This document shows, piece after piece, positions 8,026-17,749 of a stretch of DNA of 64,000 nucleotides. The notes under the pieces are model-generated. The model worked only from the letters and a program-made list of their open reading frames with translations. It was not told the origin of the DNA and did not search any database. The stretch is taken from NCBI RefSeq assembly GCF_900186505.1, contig NZ_LT891970.1:28689-92688 (forward strand), given 5' to 3'. The translations under genes and the position numbers were made by a program. The DNA comes from Enorma phocaeensis. Lineage in GTDB: Bacteria; Actinomycetota; Coriobacteriia; Coriobacteriales; Coriobacteriaceae. The stretch's first letter is position 1; each line of letters begins with the position of its first letter.

Positions 8026-8928
8026 TTACTGGCCAAGCTTCAAGTTGGCAAAATAACTGTCAAGCGCCAAATTCCATGGTCTCATTTTATCGCCAACAGT
8101 CTCTTCCAAGTGCTTGTTTTTTAGTGCCGAATATCTTGGACGGCGGGCGGCCAAAGGATGGGCGGCGGCATATTCATCCGATGTGCAGGGCGTGACAATG
8201 GCGGGGTCAAACCCTGCGCGCTCGACAATGGCTTTGGCGAACTCTGCCCACGAGCAGATGCCCTTATTCGTGCAGTGGTAGATACCGTACTCCTCAGTAG
8301 TGAGGAGCTGCAGGATCTCATAGGCGAGATCATTTGCCGAAGTGGGATTACCCATCTGGTCGTCGACAACCTCCATAGCTCCGAGCTCATGTGCGAGGCG
8401 CAACATCGTCTTCACGAAGTTCTTCCCCACATAACCGTAGAGCCAAGCGGTACGCACCACAAAAGTCCTGGTGTTCGCGGCGAGTGAAAGCTCTTCACCG
8501 GCAAGCTTGGTTCGACCATAGGCGCTGATAGGACCAGTCACATCGGACTCGATGCGCTCGCCGGGTTCATCGCCGGGAAACACGTAGTCGGTTGAAACTT
8601 GAACAAACTTGGCACCCTGACGGGCGGAGGCCCGGGCGAGATTCTCAGGGCCAAGTGCGTTCACGCGGTAGGCAGCATCCTCCGCCGTCTCGCATCCGTC
8701 GACGTTCGTCATTGCCGCGCAGTTGACCACCGCATCGAACGAGTCGTCGACGAAGAACGCATCGACGGCATCGCGGTCGGTGATATCGAGCTCGTCGACG
8801 TCGACGAAGTGGGCCTTGACCCCCGCATAGACGTCCGGCACGGGGCCGATCTCGGCCGTGCCGGTCGCGAGGAGGCGCCTGAGCTCGTTGCCCAGCTGCC
8901 CCTTGCTGCCCGTAACCAAAATGCGCAT
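8026..8928 (-). CDS. rfbD: dTDP-4-dehydrorhamnose reductase
   Basis: The 300-residue protein is an extended short-chain dehydrogenase: Rossmann motif TGSKGQLGNEL at the N-terminus and the catalytic YGRTKLAGE around residue 145. RfbD reduces dTDP-4-keto-L-rhamnose to dTDP-L-rhamnose with NAD(P)H, the last step in making the rhamnose donor for surface glycans, in the cytoplasm. It follows rfbB by 18 nt on the same strand and is the last gene of the rfbA-rfbB-rfbD run. Length is normal; it is not the fused epimerase/reductase form, and no rfbC epimerase gene is nearby. Confidence 0.92.
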   Translation of the reverse strand: MRILVTGSKGQLGNELRRLLATGTAEIGPVPDVYAGVKAHFVDVDELDITDRDAVDAFFVDDSFDAVVNCAAMTNVDGCETAEDAAYRVNALGPENLARASARQGAKFVQVSTDYVFPGDEPGERIESDVTGPISAYGRTKLAGEELSLAANTRTFVVRTAWLYGYVGKNFVKTMLRLAHELGAMEVVDDQMGNPTSANDLAYEILQLLTTEEYGIYHCTNKGICSWAEFAKAIVERAGFDPAIVTPCTSDEYAAAHPLAARRPRYSALKNKHLEETVGDKMRPWNLALDSYFANLKLGQ

Positions 8929-8946
8929 GCTCGGCCTCCCGCTTCC

Positions 8947-9969
8947 CTACTGTCCTTGTGCGGCGTACTTGGCCTCCGTGGCGGCCTTGGCGCCCTCCCA
9001 CCAGGCGCGGTTGGCGGTGTACCACGCGATGGTCTGGTCCAGGCCCTCGGAGAAATCGGTGTGGCGCGGCTGCCAACCCAGCTCGCGGCGGAGCTTGGTC
9101 GAATCGATGGCGTAGCGGCGGTCGTGACCGGGGCGGTCGCGCACCCAGTCGAAGTCGTCGGCATCCTTGCCCATGCGCTCCAAGATGGCGCGGAGCACCT
9201 CGATGTTCGACTTCTCGCCGTCGGCGCCGATGAGGTAGGTCTCGCCGATCTTGCCCTTGGTGAGGATGGTCCACACGGCGCTCGAGTGGTCGTCGGTGTG
9301 GATCCAGTCGCGGACGTTCTTGCCGTCGCCGTAGAGCTTAGGCCGGATCCCCTCCAGGATGTTGGTGATCTGGCGCGGGATGAACTTCTCGATGTGCTGG
9401 TAGGGACCGTAGTTGTTCGAGCAATTGGAGATCGTGGCGCGCACGCCGAAGGTACGGTGCCACGCGCGCACCAGAAGGTCCGAGCTCGCCTTCGTGGAGC
9501 TGTACGGGCTCGAAGGGTGGTACGGGGTCTCCTCCGTGAAGCGCGCCGGGTCGTCGAGCGCCAGGTCGCCGTAGACCTCGTCGGTCGAGATATGGTGGTA
9601 ACGCACGCCGTACTTACGCGCGGCCTCGAGGAGGCAGTACGTGCCCTCCACATTGGTGCGCAGGAACGGCTCGGGGTTGGCGATGGAGTTGTCGTTGTGG
9701 CTCTCGGCCGCGTAGTGCACGATGGCATCGTGCCCGGGGACGAGGCGATCCAGGAGCTCGGCGTCGCAGACGTCGCCCACCACGAGCTCGACGCGCTCGG
9801 CGGGCAGCCCCGCGATGTTCTCGGGGTTGCCGGCGTAGGTGAGCTTGTCGAGCACCGTCACGTGCACGCCGGGGCAGTTGTTCACCACGTAGTGCACGAA
9901 GTTGCTGCCGATGAAGCCGCAGCCTCCCGTGACGATGATGTTCGTGGGCTCGAAGATCTCTTCTGACAT
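8947..9969 (-). CDS. rfbB: dTDP-glucose 4,6-dehydratase
   Basis: Starting at ATG 9969 (CTAGGAG 5 nt upstream) gives a 340-residue protein with the NAD-binding TGGCGFIGSNF and the catalytic YSSTKASSD, plus STDEVYGDL, all typical of RfbB/RmlB. It converts dTDP-glucose to dTDP-4-keto-6-deoxyglucose, step two of dTDP-rhamnose synthesis. The frame is open upstream to 10146, but that extension overlaps the 3' end of rfbA and is not protein-like. It lies between rfbA (62 nt upstream) and rfbD (18 nt downstream), so one transcript is likely. Confidence 0.94.
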   Translation of the reverse strand: MSEEIFEPTNIIVTGGCGFIGSNFVHYVVNNCPGVHVTVLDKLTYAGNPENIAGLPAERVELVVGDVCDAELLDRLVPGHDAIVHYAAESHNDNSIANPEPFLRTNVEGTYCLLEAARKYGVRYHHISTDEVYGDLALDDPARFTEETPYHPSSPYSSTKASSDLLVRAWHRTFGVRATISNCSNNYGPYQHIEKFIPRQITNILEGIRPKLYGDGKNVRDWIHTDDHSSAVWTILTKGKIGETYLIGADGEKSNIEVLRAILERMGKDADDFDWVRDRPGHDRRYAIDSTKLRRELGWQPRHTDFSEGLDQTIAWYTANRAWWEGAKAATEAKYAAQGQ

Positions 9970-10031
9970 GGTTCTCCTAGACTTCTGGTTGTTCATGCGT
10001 GGAGCAGGACAATCGTCGGGACAAAGGCTTT

Positions 10032-10931
10032 CTAATCCACCGGCCGCTTGATGAACATGCCGTCGGCAACCTTCTTCAGGTGCTGGCCGTAGACGCTCTT
10101 TCCGTAGCGCTCGGCACATACTAGCAACTGCTCCCGCTTGATCCAACCATTCTCAAAAGCTATCTCCTCAAGGACGGAAACCGGCGTATCCTGAGCCCGC
10201 TCAACAGCGCGAACGAACTCCCCAGCCTCGTATAGACTCTCCATGGTGCCCGTGTCGAGCCACGCATAGCCGCGACCGAGAGTCACCACCGAAAGCGAAC
10301 CGTCCTCCAAATACATCCTATTGAGATCCGTTATCTCCAGCTCACCGCGGGCTGATGGAGTTACCCGCTTAGCAAAATCACAAACTCTGCCGTCATAGAA
10401 ATATAGGCCGGTAACCGCATATGAACTCTTGGGGTGCTCTGGCTTCTCTTCTATGGAAACAACGTTGAAATCACGATCGAATTCGACAACACCGAAGCGC
10501 TCCGGATCGTTCACGTGGTATCCGAACACTGTTGCGCCACCGTTCTGCTCGGCATTTTGAACAGCGCGGCGCAAATGCCTAGAGAGACCATTCCCGTAAA
10601 AGATGTTGTCGCCCAGCACAAGCGCGCAAGGCTCACCGCCAATGAAATCTTCGCCAATAATAAACGCCTGCGCCAAACCGTCAGGCGATGGCTGCTCTGC
10701 GTAAGACAGGTTGATTCCAAAGTCAGATCCGTCACGCAGCAAGCGTTCGAAATTCGGCAAATCCGTTGGCGTCGAGATGATAAGAATATCTCGGATGCCC
10801 GCCATCATGAGCACTGAGAGCGGGTAGTAGATCATGGGCTTATCATACACAGGCAGTAGTTGTTTGGATGTAACAAGTGTGAGCGGGTACAGCCTCGTGC
10901 CAGACCCTCCTGCCAAAACGATTCCCTTCAT
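10032..10931 (-). CDS. rfbA: Glucose-1-phosphate thymidylyltransferase
   Basis: The 299-residue enzyme begins MKGIVLAGGSGTRLYPLT, the nucleotidyltransferase signature, and carries LGDNIFYGNGL and EEKPEHPKS, which mark RfbA/RmlA. It joins dTTP and glucose 1-phosphate to dTDP-glucose, the committed and usually feedback-regulated step of rhamnose donor synthesis. ATG at 10931 is chosen because TAGGAG lies 7 nt upstream; the frame remains open further upstream without protein-like sequence. It follows the GH25 gene by 50 nt on the same strand, and its base composition is mixed, A/T-richer in its 5' two-thirds than rfbB. Confidence 0.94.
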   Translation of the reverse strand: MKGIVLAGGSGTRLYPLTLVTSKQLLPVYDKPMIYYPLSVLMMAGIRDILIISTPTDLPNFERLLRDGSDFGINLSYAEQPSPDGLAQAFIIGEDFIGGEPCALVLGDNIFYGNGLSRHLRRAVQNAEQNGGATVFGYHVNDPERFGVVEFDRDFNVVSIEEKPEHPKSSYAVTGLYFYDGRVCDFAKRVTPSARGELEITDLNRMYLEDGSLSVVTLGRGYAWLDTGTMESLYEAGEFVRAVERAQDTPVSVLEEIAFENGWIKREQLLVCAERYGKSVYGQHLKKVADGMFIKRPVD

Positions 10932-10981
10932 GCGACGACTCCTAACTCCCGCCATACTAGACAATGGCAACACCCATCAGT

Positions 10982-13900
10982 TTATTCAACAATGGAAAAC
11001 CGCTGTGCGTCGCTGTAATTCACCGTGTAGATCCAGGCGTTAGCATAATCTTGAATAACGCCGCCCTGGACATCGAGAACAAGACCATTGCCAATTGCCG
11101 AGAACAAGACGATTGATCCATCATCCTGACGAACGGGCAGCCACTCCTGCGCTATCGTGCCATTGCTCTCATACTGCCAAACGTTTGACCCACTGACCGT
11201 CGCACCGTTTGCAACGTCGAGGCATTTTCCAGAATTCACGTTGGTTATCGTGACAAATCCATTGGGTAGGTTCGTGATCTGCCATTCTTGAGCACGCGTA
11301 CCGTTCGCTGTGTAAATCTGCACATTCGAACCGTTGTCCTTGCCGCCTGCAGAGACATCAAGGGCGTAATCGTCATCGTGCGATGAAAGGATTCGATAAA
11401 CACCGTCCTCAACCACTACACCCTGATCAGAAGCAATCGCTTCAAGCTCTTCTGTCGTCCCAGGAGTGCTCGAGTGATTGAATTTCCATGCCACCGCGCG
11501 ACTATCGTCAGGCGCAACCATAATCAACTGGTCGTGGTCCGACAGGCCAATCACGAGTCCATTGGAAGTGTTGTAGATGAGATAGGTTTCATCATCTATG
11601 CTCTCGATAGCCCAATGACCTTGCAACGCATTAACAGCCGATGCGCCCGTTTGCTGCACACCAGCGCCGGGAACAAAGGAGCCGTTAGCGACCTCAAGGA
11701 CCTTATCTGAAGATAACGAACTGAAGGTATAGCTGCCTAGCGAGTCATCATATGTAACGACAAAGCTCTGGGCACTAGTCCCATTCGCTTCATATACTTG
11801 CAGCTGAACTCCATCTGCTGTTGACCCCCCAGGAATGTCGAAGACTTTGCCTGAAGGGGCTACGATCTCGTAAGTACCGTTCTCCAAAGAATCATCGCTT
11901 TCCGGAACATCTAGTGCAGAGAAAAGACGGAACCGTTGAGCGTCTGAACCATTATTCTCGAACAGGTTCACATTTGTGCCATCGCTTGTCGAACCGCATG
12001 AAAGATCAAGCACCATGTTCTCGGCGAGGGCGGAATACAGCGTAATCGCCCCATTGGAGTCCCTCACGGCGATCCATTTCTGAGCGTATGAACCATTAGA
12101 TTCGAACTGCTGAATGTTAGTGCCGTTGGTCTTTGCGCCGGCATTAACATCCAGTGCCTTCTGGGAGCCAACGTTCGTAATCGTCAGATACCCGTCTTCA
12201 TCCTCGGAAAAATGCCAAAGCTGAGCTCCGCTCCCATTAGAGAGATAGAGCTGCACATTTGCGCCATTAGATTGTGAACCTGCACTCACGTCGATAACTC
12301 GCGTCTGATCCATTACCGATGCAATTGCATAAGTTCCCTCAACCACGGTACCACGGTTTTCCTGAGCAAATTGATCGATACGCTCTCGCGAGGTTGGATA
12401 TTCTTCGATCATCCAGCTTTGAGCGCTTGAATTGTTCCTGCTAAAAATCTGTAACTGCGTAAAATCAGCGGCTACTCCTGCAGGAACATCGAGCGCTTTG
12501 CCTGTATTGCAATTGATGAACGTCAGCAAACCATCCCCGGTATCGAGTATGCTCCAATGCTGAGATAGAGTTCCGTTTCTTGAGTACTGATTGACCTTTG
12601 CACCGTCACCGGTTTGGCCGCCTCCCACTTCGATGACTTTACCAGTTTCAACACTCTCTATCTCATAAATCGCATTGCCGACCTCGCGAAATATGAAAAG
12701 TTGTGCGTCGGTCTGATTCCATGAATACAGCTGAGCTCTAGCCCCGTCGTTGCGAGATGCTCCATCGATATCAATAACCTTTGCATTGTCCAGCGAACTC
12801 GAAATGCGCAAAGCGGTGTCAGTGGGGACCGAGGAGGGTGCCGCAAGCATGAATCTCTGTGCAGCTGATCCGTTAGGTGAATAAAGACGTATAGACGTGC
12901 CATCTGAAGACATGCCCGCCTCGATATCGAGCACCCAATTTCCCAGCTCGGATTGCAGGTAGTATCCATTTCCGCTATCACGTATAAACCAACGTTGAGC
13001 GGGGGTTCCGTTGGGCTCATATTGTTGAACAACAGCGCCGTCCTGTGCAATGGCAGATTGCACGTCGAGGGCTAAGCCAGAAGCCTCGTTGGTTATTACG
13101 TAACTACCATCATCTTGACGAGTGAACAGGAAGCGCTGCGATGCAGAATGATCATAAGACCACAGCTGAGTTTGTGTCCCCGCCTCCAGGCTCCCGCCCG
13201 GTATTGTCACGCCCGACGAATCTTTAAGATGAGCGTTGATGTAATAGGTGCCATCATCCAAATCGACAAGAGGCATTTCTTCAACATTTACGAAATCCCA
13301 GTTGGTGAAAGCGCTAATATCGGCATTACCGTTAATGCCGGGAACAGAACCGGATGCGGTGTACTGCCATCCCCGCTGTCCAACGTAATATGGATTATCA
13401 ATACCGATCGTCCGTGTATAAGCGGCAATCCATGAGGTCCGCTCCCAGATGCTCGGCTTATTCAGCGCTGTTTGCAGATAGGCGCGATAGCTATAAACGT
13501 GGACGTTCGAATACCCACGCGAGGCCATGGTGTCACAATACGCATTGACAATCGCCTCATACTCATCGGGATCAGTGGGCGGATAGTATCCAGTCCACAC
13601 GAATTCCTCGAGATCGTAATAGATCGGAAGCTCCATACCTTCCGTGCCGTAGCGGTCGAGCAGCGTAGCAGTCCAAGCGGCCTCCCTTGCTGCAAAATTG
13701 GAATCATATGCATAGCTATACAGATATATTCCGTATGGAATACCCAGGCGTCGAACCTCAGCGAGATTTCGCTCAAATTGACCGTCCTCGTTACCGACGC
13801 CATATCCGATGCGGAGAATCACCGCATCGACATCAGAATTCTTGACCTCTTCCCAATCAATAATTCCCTGATGGACCGAGACATCGATCACCTTGATCGC

Positions 13901-14260
13901 AGGATTCGCATACACAGCACCATTTGCATCGTAGAACACTTTGTGCCCGTCAACGGACCCCCAATAGGGAGAAGTGCTTAGCAATGAGGGGACATCGCTG
14001 AATAGGGAAATACCGCTATCACCGCTCCACATATGCTCAGGATCAGGCATATCCTGCAAATAGGTGTCAGCATAGTCTATGAACTCTTCGTAGGAGGCAT
14101 CAAGAGGAATATCGGGATTGCTGCCCCCATTTGAATCAGTCTCTGCGTGAGCATCTGCATCAGTTGTATCGGCATACAAAACTTGTGAACTGAAGCTGAT
14201 AAGAGCGATTACTCCAACCAAGAAGAACCGAGTTAGCAGCTTGAACCAACGAGACTTCAT
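10982..14260 (-). CDS. Secreted GH25 muramidase with C-terminal ricin-type beta-trefoil repeats
   Basis: This 1092-residue protein has a signal peptide (hydrophobic FFLVGVIALISFSSQVLYA), an acidic spacer, a GH25 lysozyme domain at roughly 120-330 (IDVSVHQGIIDWEEVK with the catalytic Asp; IYYDLEEF with the catalytic Glu; WQYTASGSVPG near its end) and about 15 RICIN-type units, i.e. five beta-trefoils, to the C-terminus. GH25 enzymes cut the MurNAc-GlcNAc bond of peptidoglycan; the trefoils probably hold the enzyme on wall glycan. ATG 14260 is preferred; GTG 14263 directly before it is nearly equivalent with AAGGAG upstream. It sits 48 nt after galU and 50 nt before rfbA, so it is probably co-transcribed with sugar-nucleotide genes. 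Its A/T content is clearly higher than galU. Confidence 0.9.
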   Translation of the reverse strand: MKSRWFKLLTRFFLVGVIALISFSSQVLYADTTDADAHAETDSNGGSNPDIPLDASYEEFIDYADTYLQDMPDPEHMWSGDSGISLFSDVPSLLSTSPYWGSVDGHKVFYDANGAVYANPAIKVIDVSVHQGIIDWEEVKNSDVDAVILRIGYGVGNEDGQFERNLAEVRRLGIPYGIYLYSYAYDSNFAAREAAWTATLLDRYGTEGMELPIYYDLEEFVWTGYYPPTDPDEYEAIVNAYCDTMASRGYSNVHVYSYRAYLQTALNKPSIWERTSWIAAYTRTIGIDNPYYVGQRGWQYTASGSVPGINGNADISAFTNWDFVNVEEMPLVDLDDGTYYINAHLKDSSGVTIPGGSLEAGTQTQLWSYDHSASQRFLFTRQDDGSYVITNEASGLALDVQSAIAQDGAVVQQYEPNGTPAQRWFIRDSGNGYYLQSELGNWVLDIEAGMSSDGTSIRLYSPNGSAAQRFMLAAPSSVPTDTALRISSSLDNAKVIDIDGASRNDGARAQLYSWNQTDAQLFIFREVGNAIYEIESVETGKVIEVGGGQTGDGAKVNQYSRNGTLSQHWSILDTGDGLLTFINCNTGKALDVPAGVAADFTQLQIFSRNNSSAQSWMIEEYPTSRERIDQFAQENRGTVVEGTYAIASVMDQTRVIDVSAGSQSNGANVQLYLSNGSGAQLWHFSEDEDGYLTITNVGSQKALDVNAGAKTNGTNIQQFESNGSYAQKWIAVRDSNGAITLYSALAENMVLDLSCGSTSDGTNVNLFENNGSDAQRFRLFSALDVPESDDSLENGTYEIVAPSGKVFDIPGGSTADGVQLQVYEANGTSAQSFVVTYDDSLGSYTFSSLSSDKVLEVANGSFVPGAGVQQTGASAVNALQGHWAIESIDDETYLIYNTSNGLVIGLSDHDQLIMVAPDDSRAVAWKFNHSSTPGTTEELEAIASDQGVVVEDGVYRILSSHDDDYALDVSAGGKDNGSNVQIYTANGTRAQEWQITNLPNGFVTITNVNSGKCLDVANGATVSGSNVWQYESNGTIAQEWLPVRQDDGSIVLFSAIGNGLVLDVQGGVIQDYANAWIYTVNYSDAQRFSIVE

Positions 14261-14308
14261 CACTAACTACTCCTTCGATACAGCAATCGTTTGCAGGGAA
14301 ACTAACTA

Positions 14309-15214
14309 TCAGCGCTTGAGGCCGCCGCGCTCCTCGATGGCATCCCAGAAGGCGCCGCTGAAGCGTGGATCCTCGGCGGCCATGAGGGCGTTGGTGGCCA
14401 TCCAGCCGGAAGGGGTACCGGTGTCGTAGCCGCTGAGCGGGTCGATGACGACGGCGTACATGTTCTCGCGGTCAAGCGAGCGAGCCATGGCATCGGTGAG
14501 CTGCACCTCGCCGCCGGCACCGGGCTCCTGGTCGGCGAGCAGATCCATGACCAGCGGGCTCAGCAGATAGCGGCCGACGATGTAGAGGTTGGAGGGCGCC
14601 TCCTCGGCTGCGGGCTTCTCCACCAGACCGGAGACGCGCCACACCGCGCCCGGCTCGCAGTCGGCGGCGTCCTCGGAACCCGGCAGCGAACCGGCGCGCT
14701 CGCCAGCGATGACACCGTAGCGAGAGACCCCCTCGGGCGCGCAGGGCGCCACCGCGATCACGCTCGCGCCGCCGTGCGCCTGCGAGACATCGAGCATCTT
14801 CGTGCAGATGTCGCGCCCAGGGACGACGTAGTCGCCGAGCAGCACGAGGAAGCTCTCGCCCGCCACGGCATCGGCGGCAGAGCGGATCGCATGGCCGAGG
14901 CCGCGCGGCTCGTACTGATAGCGGAAATCAACGGGCATGGAGCCGGTGGCAGCGACAGCGTCGGCGTAAGCCGCCTTGCCGCGCTCGCGCAGCAGACCCT
15001 CGAGCGAGCGATCGGGCTGGAAGTAGCTCAGGAGCTCGGGCTTGCCGGGCGAGGTGACGATGATGACATCGTCGACGCCCTCGGGTTCGAGCGCCTCCTC
15101 CACCACATACTGGATGACCGGCTTGTCCAGCACCGGCAGCATCTCCTTGGGAGTGCACTTCGTGGAGGGGAGGAAGCGGGTGCCGAGGCCCGCTGCGGGG
15201 ATGATGGCCTTCAT
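14309..15214 (-). CDS. galU: UTP-glucose-1-phosphate uridylyltransferase
   Basis: The 301-residue enzyme starts MKAIIPAAGLGTRFLPSTK, the GalU signature, and continues with KEMLPVLDKPVIQYVVEEA, then LVEKPAAEEAPSNLYIVGRY. It makes UDP-glucose from UTP and glucose 1-phosphate for glycan, teichoic acid or glycolipid synthesis. The start at 15214 puts AAAGGA about 10 nt upstream; the upstream extension in the same frame is not GalU-like. It follows a GT2 gene (153 nt) and precedes the GH25 gene on the same strand, fitting an envelope-polysaccharide locus. Confidence 0.93.
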   Translation of the reverse strand: MKAIIPAAGLGTRFLPSTKCTPKEMLPVLDKPVIQYVVEEALEPEGVDDVIIVTSPGKPELLSYFQPDRSLEGLLRERGKAAYADAVAATGSMPVDFRYQYEPRGLGHAIRSAADAVAGESFLVLLGDYVVPGRDICTKMLDVSQAHGGASVIAVAPCAPEGVSRYGVIAGERAGSLPGSEDAADCEPGAVWRVSGLVEKPAAEEAPSNLYIVGRYLLSPLVMDLLADQEPGAGGEVQLTDAMARSLDRENMYAVVIDPLSGYDTGTPSGWMATNALMAAEDPRFSGAFWDAIEERGGLKR

Positions 15215-15367
15215 GGGCGGATGTTCCTTTCGACGCGCCGGGCTGCCCCGCCCGGCGTTGCCTTGCTGGCACAATTATCACTGCGAGCAAACATTTCTAT
15301 CAATTCGAAGTGTACGCCATTGAGTATCTATACACAGTTTTTCAAAATGATCAGCGATTGGCGTTCC

Positions 15368-16483
15368 CTAATCCTTGGGATGCTTCTTCGCCCCGTGCAC
15401 TAAAATCCATACCCTCTTTAGGAAAATAAACGGCCCATCGATTCGAACGGTCTCTGCCGTCTCATGAATAAAGTGGCTGAACCTCCCATTCATCGGAATA
15501 TTCGATGTGTCCAAGCCCATCGCCTCAAGATACCGGCGTTTGCGAGTTTTGTTGAGCTTGGGATTATTCAGCACGTACTCCTTTTTCATGTGTTGGAAAA
15601 CTTCATTGGTCTTCTTCACCACGATGGGATTATCTTCCCCATCGTCATAACGGGCACCATCGATGTAGTTGAATCCCCTGAGGTAATGGGATTGCCATAC
15701 GCCAAGATCCTTTACGCCGATGCGCTCCATTACTTCCGTCATATCAATCCACCGGTCAAACGGGCGAGCGATAGCGTCCTCGCTTTTATGGTTTAACGTC
15801 GAGTCGGGCAAGTCCGCTCGATAGTAGTAATAGGGTTTATCGAGATAGATAATCGCCTTCGCTTGGCAGAGCGTTTCAACCAAAAACGGGTTATCAGCCC
15901 AACCAGCTCCCGGATACTCAGGGAATCGGATGCGCTTCTCCCCAAGGAAGCCTTTGCGATAGATTGCCGACCAAATCCCAGGATGGATCTCGATGAGAAG
16001 CGGATGTTCCTCGAGCGTGAACGGCTTCTTGGAAGTTTTGATACGCTTGTGAAGCTTGCAGTGCTTGATGCGCTGTGTTTTTGGACTATCCCACTTCTCC
16101 ACACTCCACCACGGTGTTTTGATGACATCGATCGTCTCTTCGAAACTCGAGGCGAAGGTAAGCATGTCCTCGTACATCGATGCATCGATCCAGTCATCAG
16201 GCTCGACGATAGAAATCCACTCGCCGTGAGCTTCCTGGATTCCGAGATTGCAGCCTACGCCGTAACCTCCGTTCTCCTTATCGATTATGTGAATTCGGTC
16301 GTCTTGCTGTGCGTGTCTCTTGATGATCTCGAGCGAGCCGTCGGTACTTCCGTCATTGATGCAAATGATCTCAAGATTCTTGTGCGTCTGGGCTGAAATA
16401 CTATCCAAGCACTGATCAAGGTACTTCTCGACGTTGAAAATCGGGACGATTACCGAAACCAAAGCATGTTTATCGCTACGCAT
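15368..16483 (-). CDS. GT2-family glycosyltransferase
   Basis: The 371-residue protein has a GT-A fold in its first ~220 residues: SVIVPIFNVEKYLDQCLDS, IICINDGSTDGS, NGGYGVGCNLGI and the metal-binding EPDDW. Such enzymes transfer a sugar from a nucleotide donor to a lipid-linked or wall glycan on the cytoplasmic face. No transmembrane segments are evident, so it is probably peripheral; a basic C-terminal part could bind the membrane. ATG at 16483 is preferred, with AAAGG about 9 nt upstream, over the hydrophobic extension starting at 16549. Being first in the minus-strand run before galU suggests a role in the same surface polymer. Donor and acceptor cannot be told from sequence. Confidence 0.88.
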   Translation of the reverse strand: MRSDKHALVSVIVPIFNVEKYLDQCLDSISAQTHKNLEIICINDGSTDGSLEIIKRHAQQDDRIHIIDKENGGYGVGCNLGIQEAHGEWISIVEPDDWIDASMYEDMLTFASSFEETIDVIKTPWWSVEKWDSPKTQRIKHCKLHKRIKTSKKPFTLEEHPLLIEIHPGIWSAIYRKGFLGEKRIRFPEYPGAGWADNPFLVETLCQAKAIIYLDKPYYYYRADLPDSTLNHKSEDAIARPFDRWIDMTEVMERIGVKDLGVWQSHYLRGFNYIDGARYDDGEDNPIVVKKTNEVFQHMKKEYVLNNPKLNKTRKRRYLEAMGLDTSNIPMNGRFSHFIHETAETVRIDGPFIFLKRVWILVHGAKKHPKD

Positions 16484-16744
16484 ACAGTAGAACCTTTCAT
16501 AAAAACACAAGCCGCACATCAGCGGCACAAAGCATATTCGATTATACACAGAGGTCTAGGCGCGTCCGCGCCCTGACACGGCAAGCAGATTCGATAGGAA
16601 ACGAAACGCCCGGTTTCTTTTCCTAGGCGCGCTCTTCACCACGATGAACCACCTTTGAACATATCAGCGCTTGCAGGGGTAATATCCCCTACAATCTGAA
16701 TCTCTGGACAATGGCACCGCTCGCCCAACCTTGAAAGGCCCGCC

Positions 16745-17749
16745 ATGAACATCAACCACGCCATCCTGCACGTGCTCGACGCCGAGTCGGCTGTGAACGT
16801 ATTCTCCGCGCGCGAGCTCGCGCTCGACACGCGGGCCGTGAAGGGGTTCGTCGCGAAGCACCTGCGCCGCGCCCGCACCGCGGCGGACAACCGCCCCGGC
16901 ACCTTCGCCGAGGGCTCCGCCTTCGCCGGGGAGCTCCGCCGCTACTTCTTCGGCGAGCGGGAGTTCATCGACCTCTCGCACCAAATCGCCGAGTTCCTGG
17001 CCCAGGAGCTCGCCCGCGCGGAGAAACCCGAGTCCACGGACATCCTCATCGCCGATTTCACCGACGACGAGGACGCGCGCTGGTTCGCCGTCCTCCTCAT
17101 GGCGAGCCGCATGGCCTTCATGCACGAGGTCGCCAACGTGAACGGTACCGTCGAGGCGGAAATCGCCCGCCACTACGCGATCCTTCCCAACCCATCGCAG
17201 AAGGTGACCTCATACGCGCTCGTCCGCGCGAGCTCGCTCGCGGTGCTCTACCAGGACAAACCGCGCACCATCGCCGGCACCGAGACCATGCTCATCCCCG
17301 ACGGGCTCCTCCAATGCGAGACCGGCATCTCCACCAAGGAGGTCATCGACACGGTGACGCGCGTGGTCGCCGCGGTCGCCGAGGAGCACGGCGCGAACAC
17401 CGCCGTAGCGCTCGCCATGACCAAAGCCGCGATGGTCGAGCGCGTGGAGGAGGACGAGGAACTGCCGCCGTGGGACATCGTGGACGACATCTTCGAGGAC
17501 GAGCCCCAGGTGCGCGACGAGGTCAAGCAGGCGCTCGAGCGCGAGCAGGTGCCCCAGCGCGTGCGGGCCGAGCGCTCCCAGGTAGAGCGCGCCACCGTGC
17601 GCAACCATAAGATCCGCACGGATACCGGCATCGAGATCACCTTTCCCGCGGAGATGGGCTCGAACTCCGACTACATCGCATTCCGCAACGAGCCGAACGG
17701 CCTCATCTCCATCGAGCTCCGCAACATCGGCTCGATCGAGAACCGCTAG
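16745..17749 (+). CDS. Nucleoid-associated protein (37-kDa NdpA/YejK-like family)
   Basis: This 334-residue protein matches the 37-kDa nucleoid-associated family (PF04245) in length and layout: an N-terminal INHAILHVLD strand-helix start, central ILIADFTDDEDARWFAVLLMASR, and a conserved C-terminal half with YALVRASSLAVLYQD. Family members bind the nucleoid; function in Actinomycetota is poorly known, and in this family some relatives lie near prophage or defence genes, which is not seen here. Its stop TAG (17747-17749) overlaps the stop of the convergent gene on the other strand by the shared palindrome CTAG. A GGGG-TAATAT-CCCC inverted repeat lies about 65 bp upstream and may be regulatory. 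Confidence 0.75.
   Translation: MNINHAILHVLDAESAVNVFSARELALDTRAVKGFVAKHLRRARTAADNRPGTFAEGSAFAGELRRYFFGEREFIDLSHQIAEFLAQELARAEKPESTDILIADFTDDEDARWFAVLLMASRMAFMHEVANVNGTVEAEIARHYAILPNPSQKVTSYALVRASSLAVLYQDKPRTIAGTETMLIPDGLLQCETGISTKEVIDTVTRVVAAVAEEHGANTAVALAMTKAAMVERVEEDEELPPWDIVDDIFEDEPQVRDEVKQALEREQVPQRVRAERSQVERATVRNHKIRTDTGIEITFPAEMGSNSDYIAFRNEPNGLISIELRNIGSIENR

Noticed and set aside
8599..9966. 455-codon open frame on the plus strand
   Set aside because: Antisense to rfbD and rfbB, which have intact motifs.
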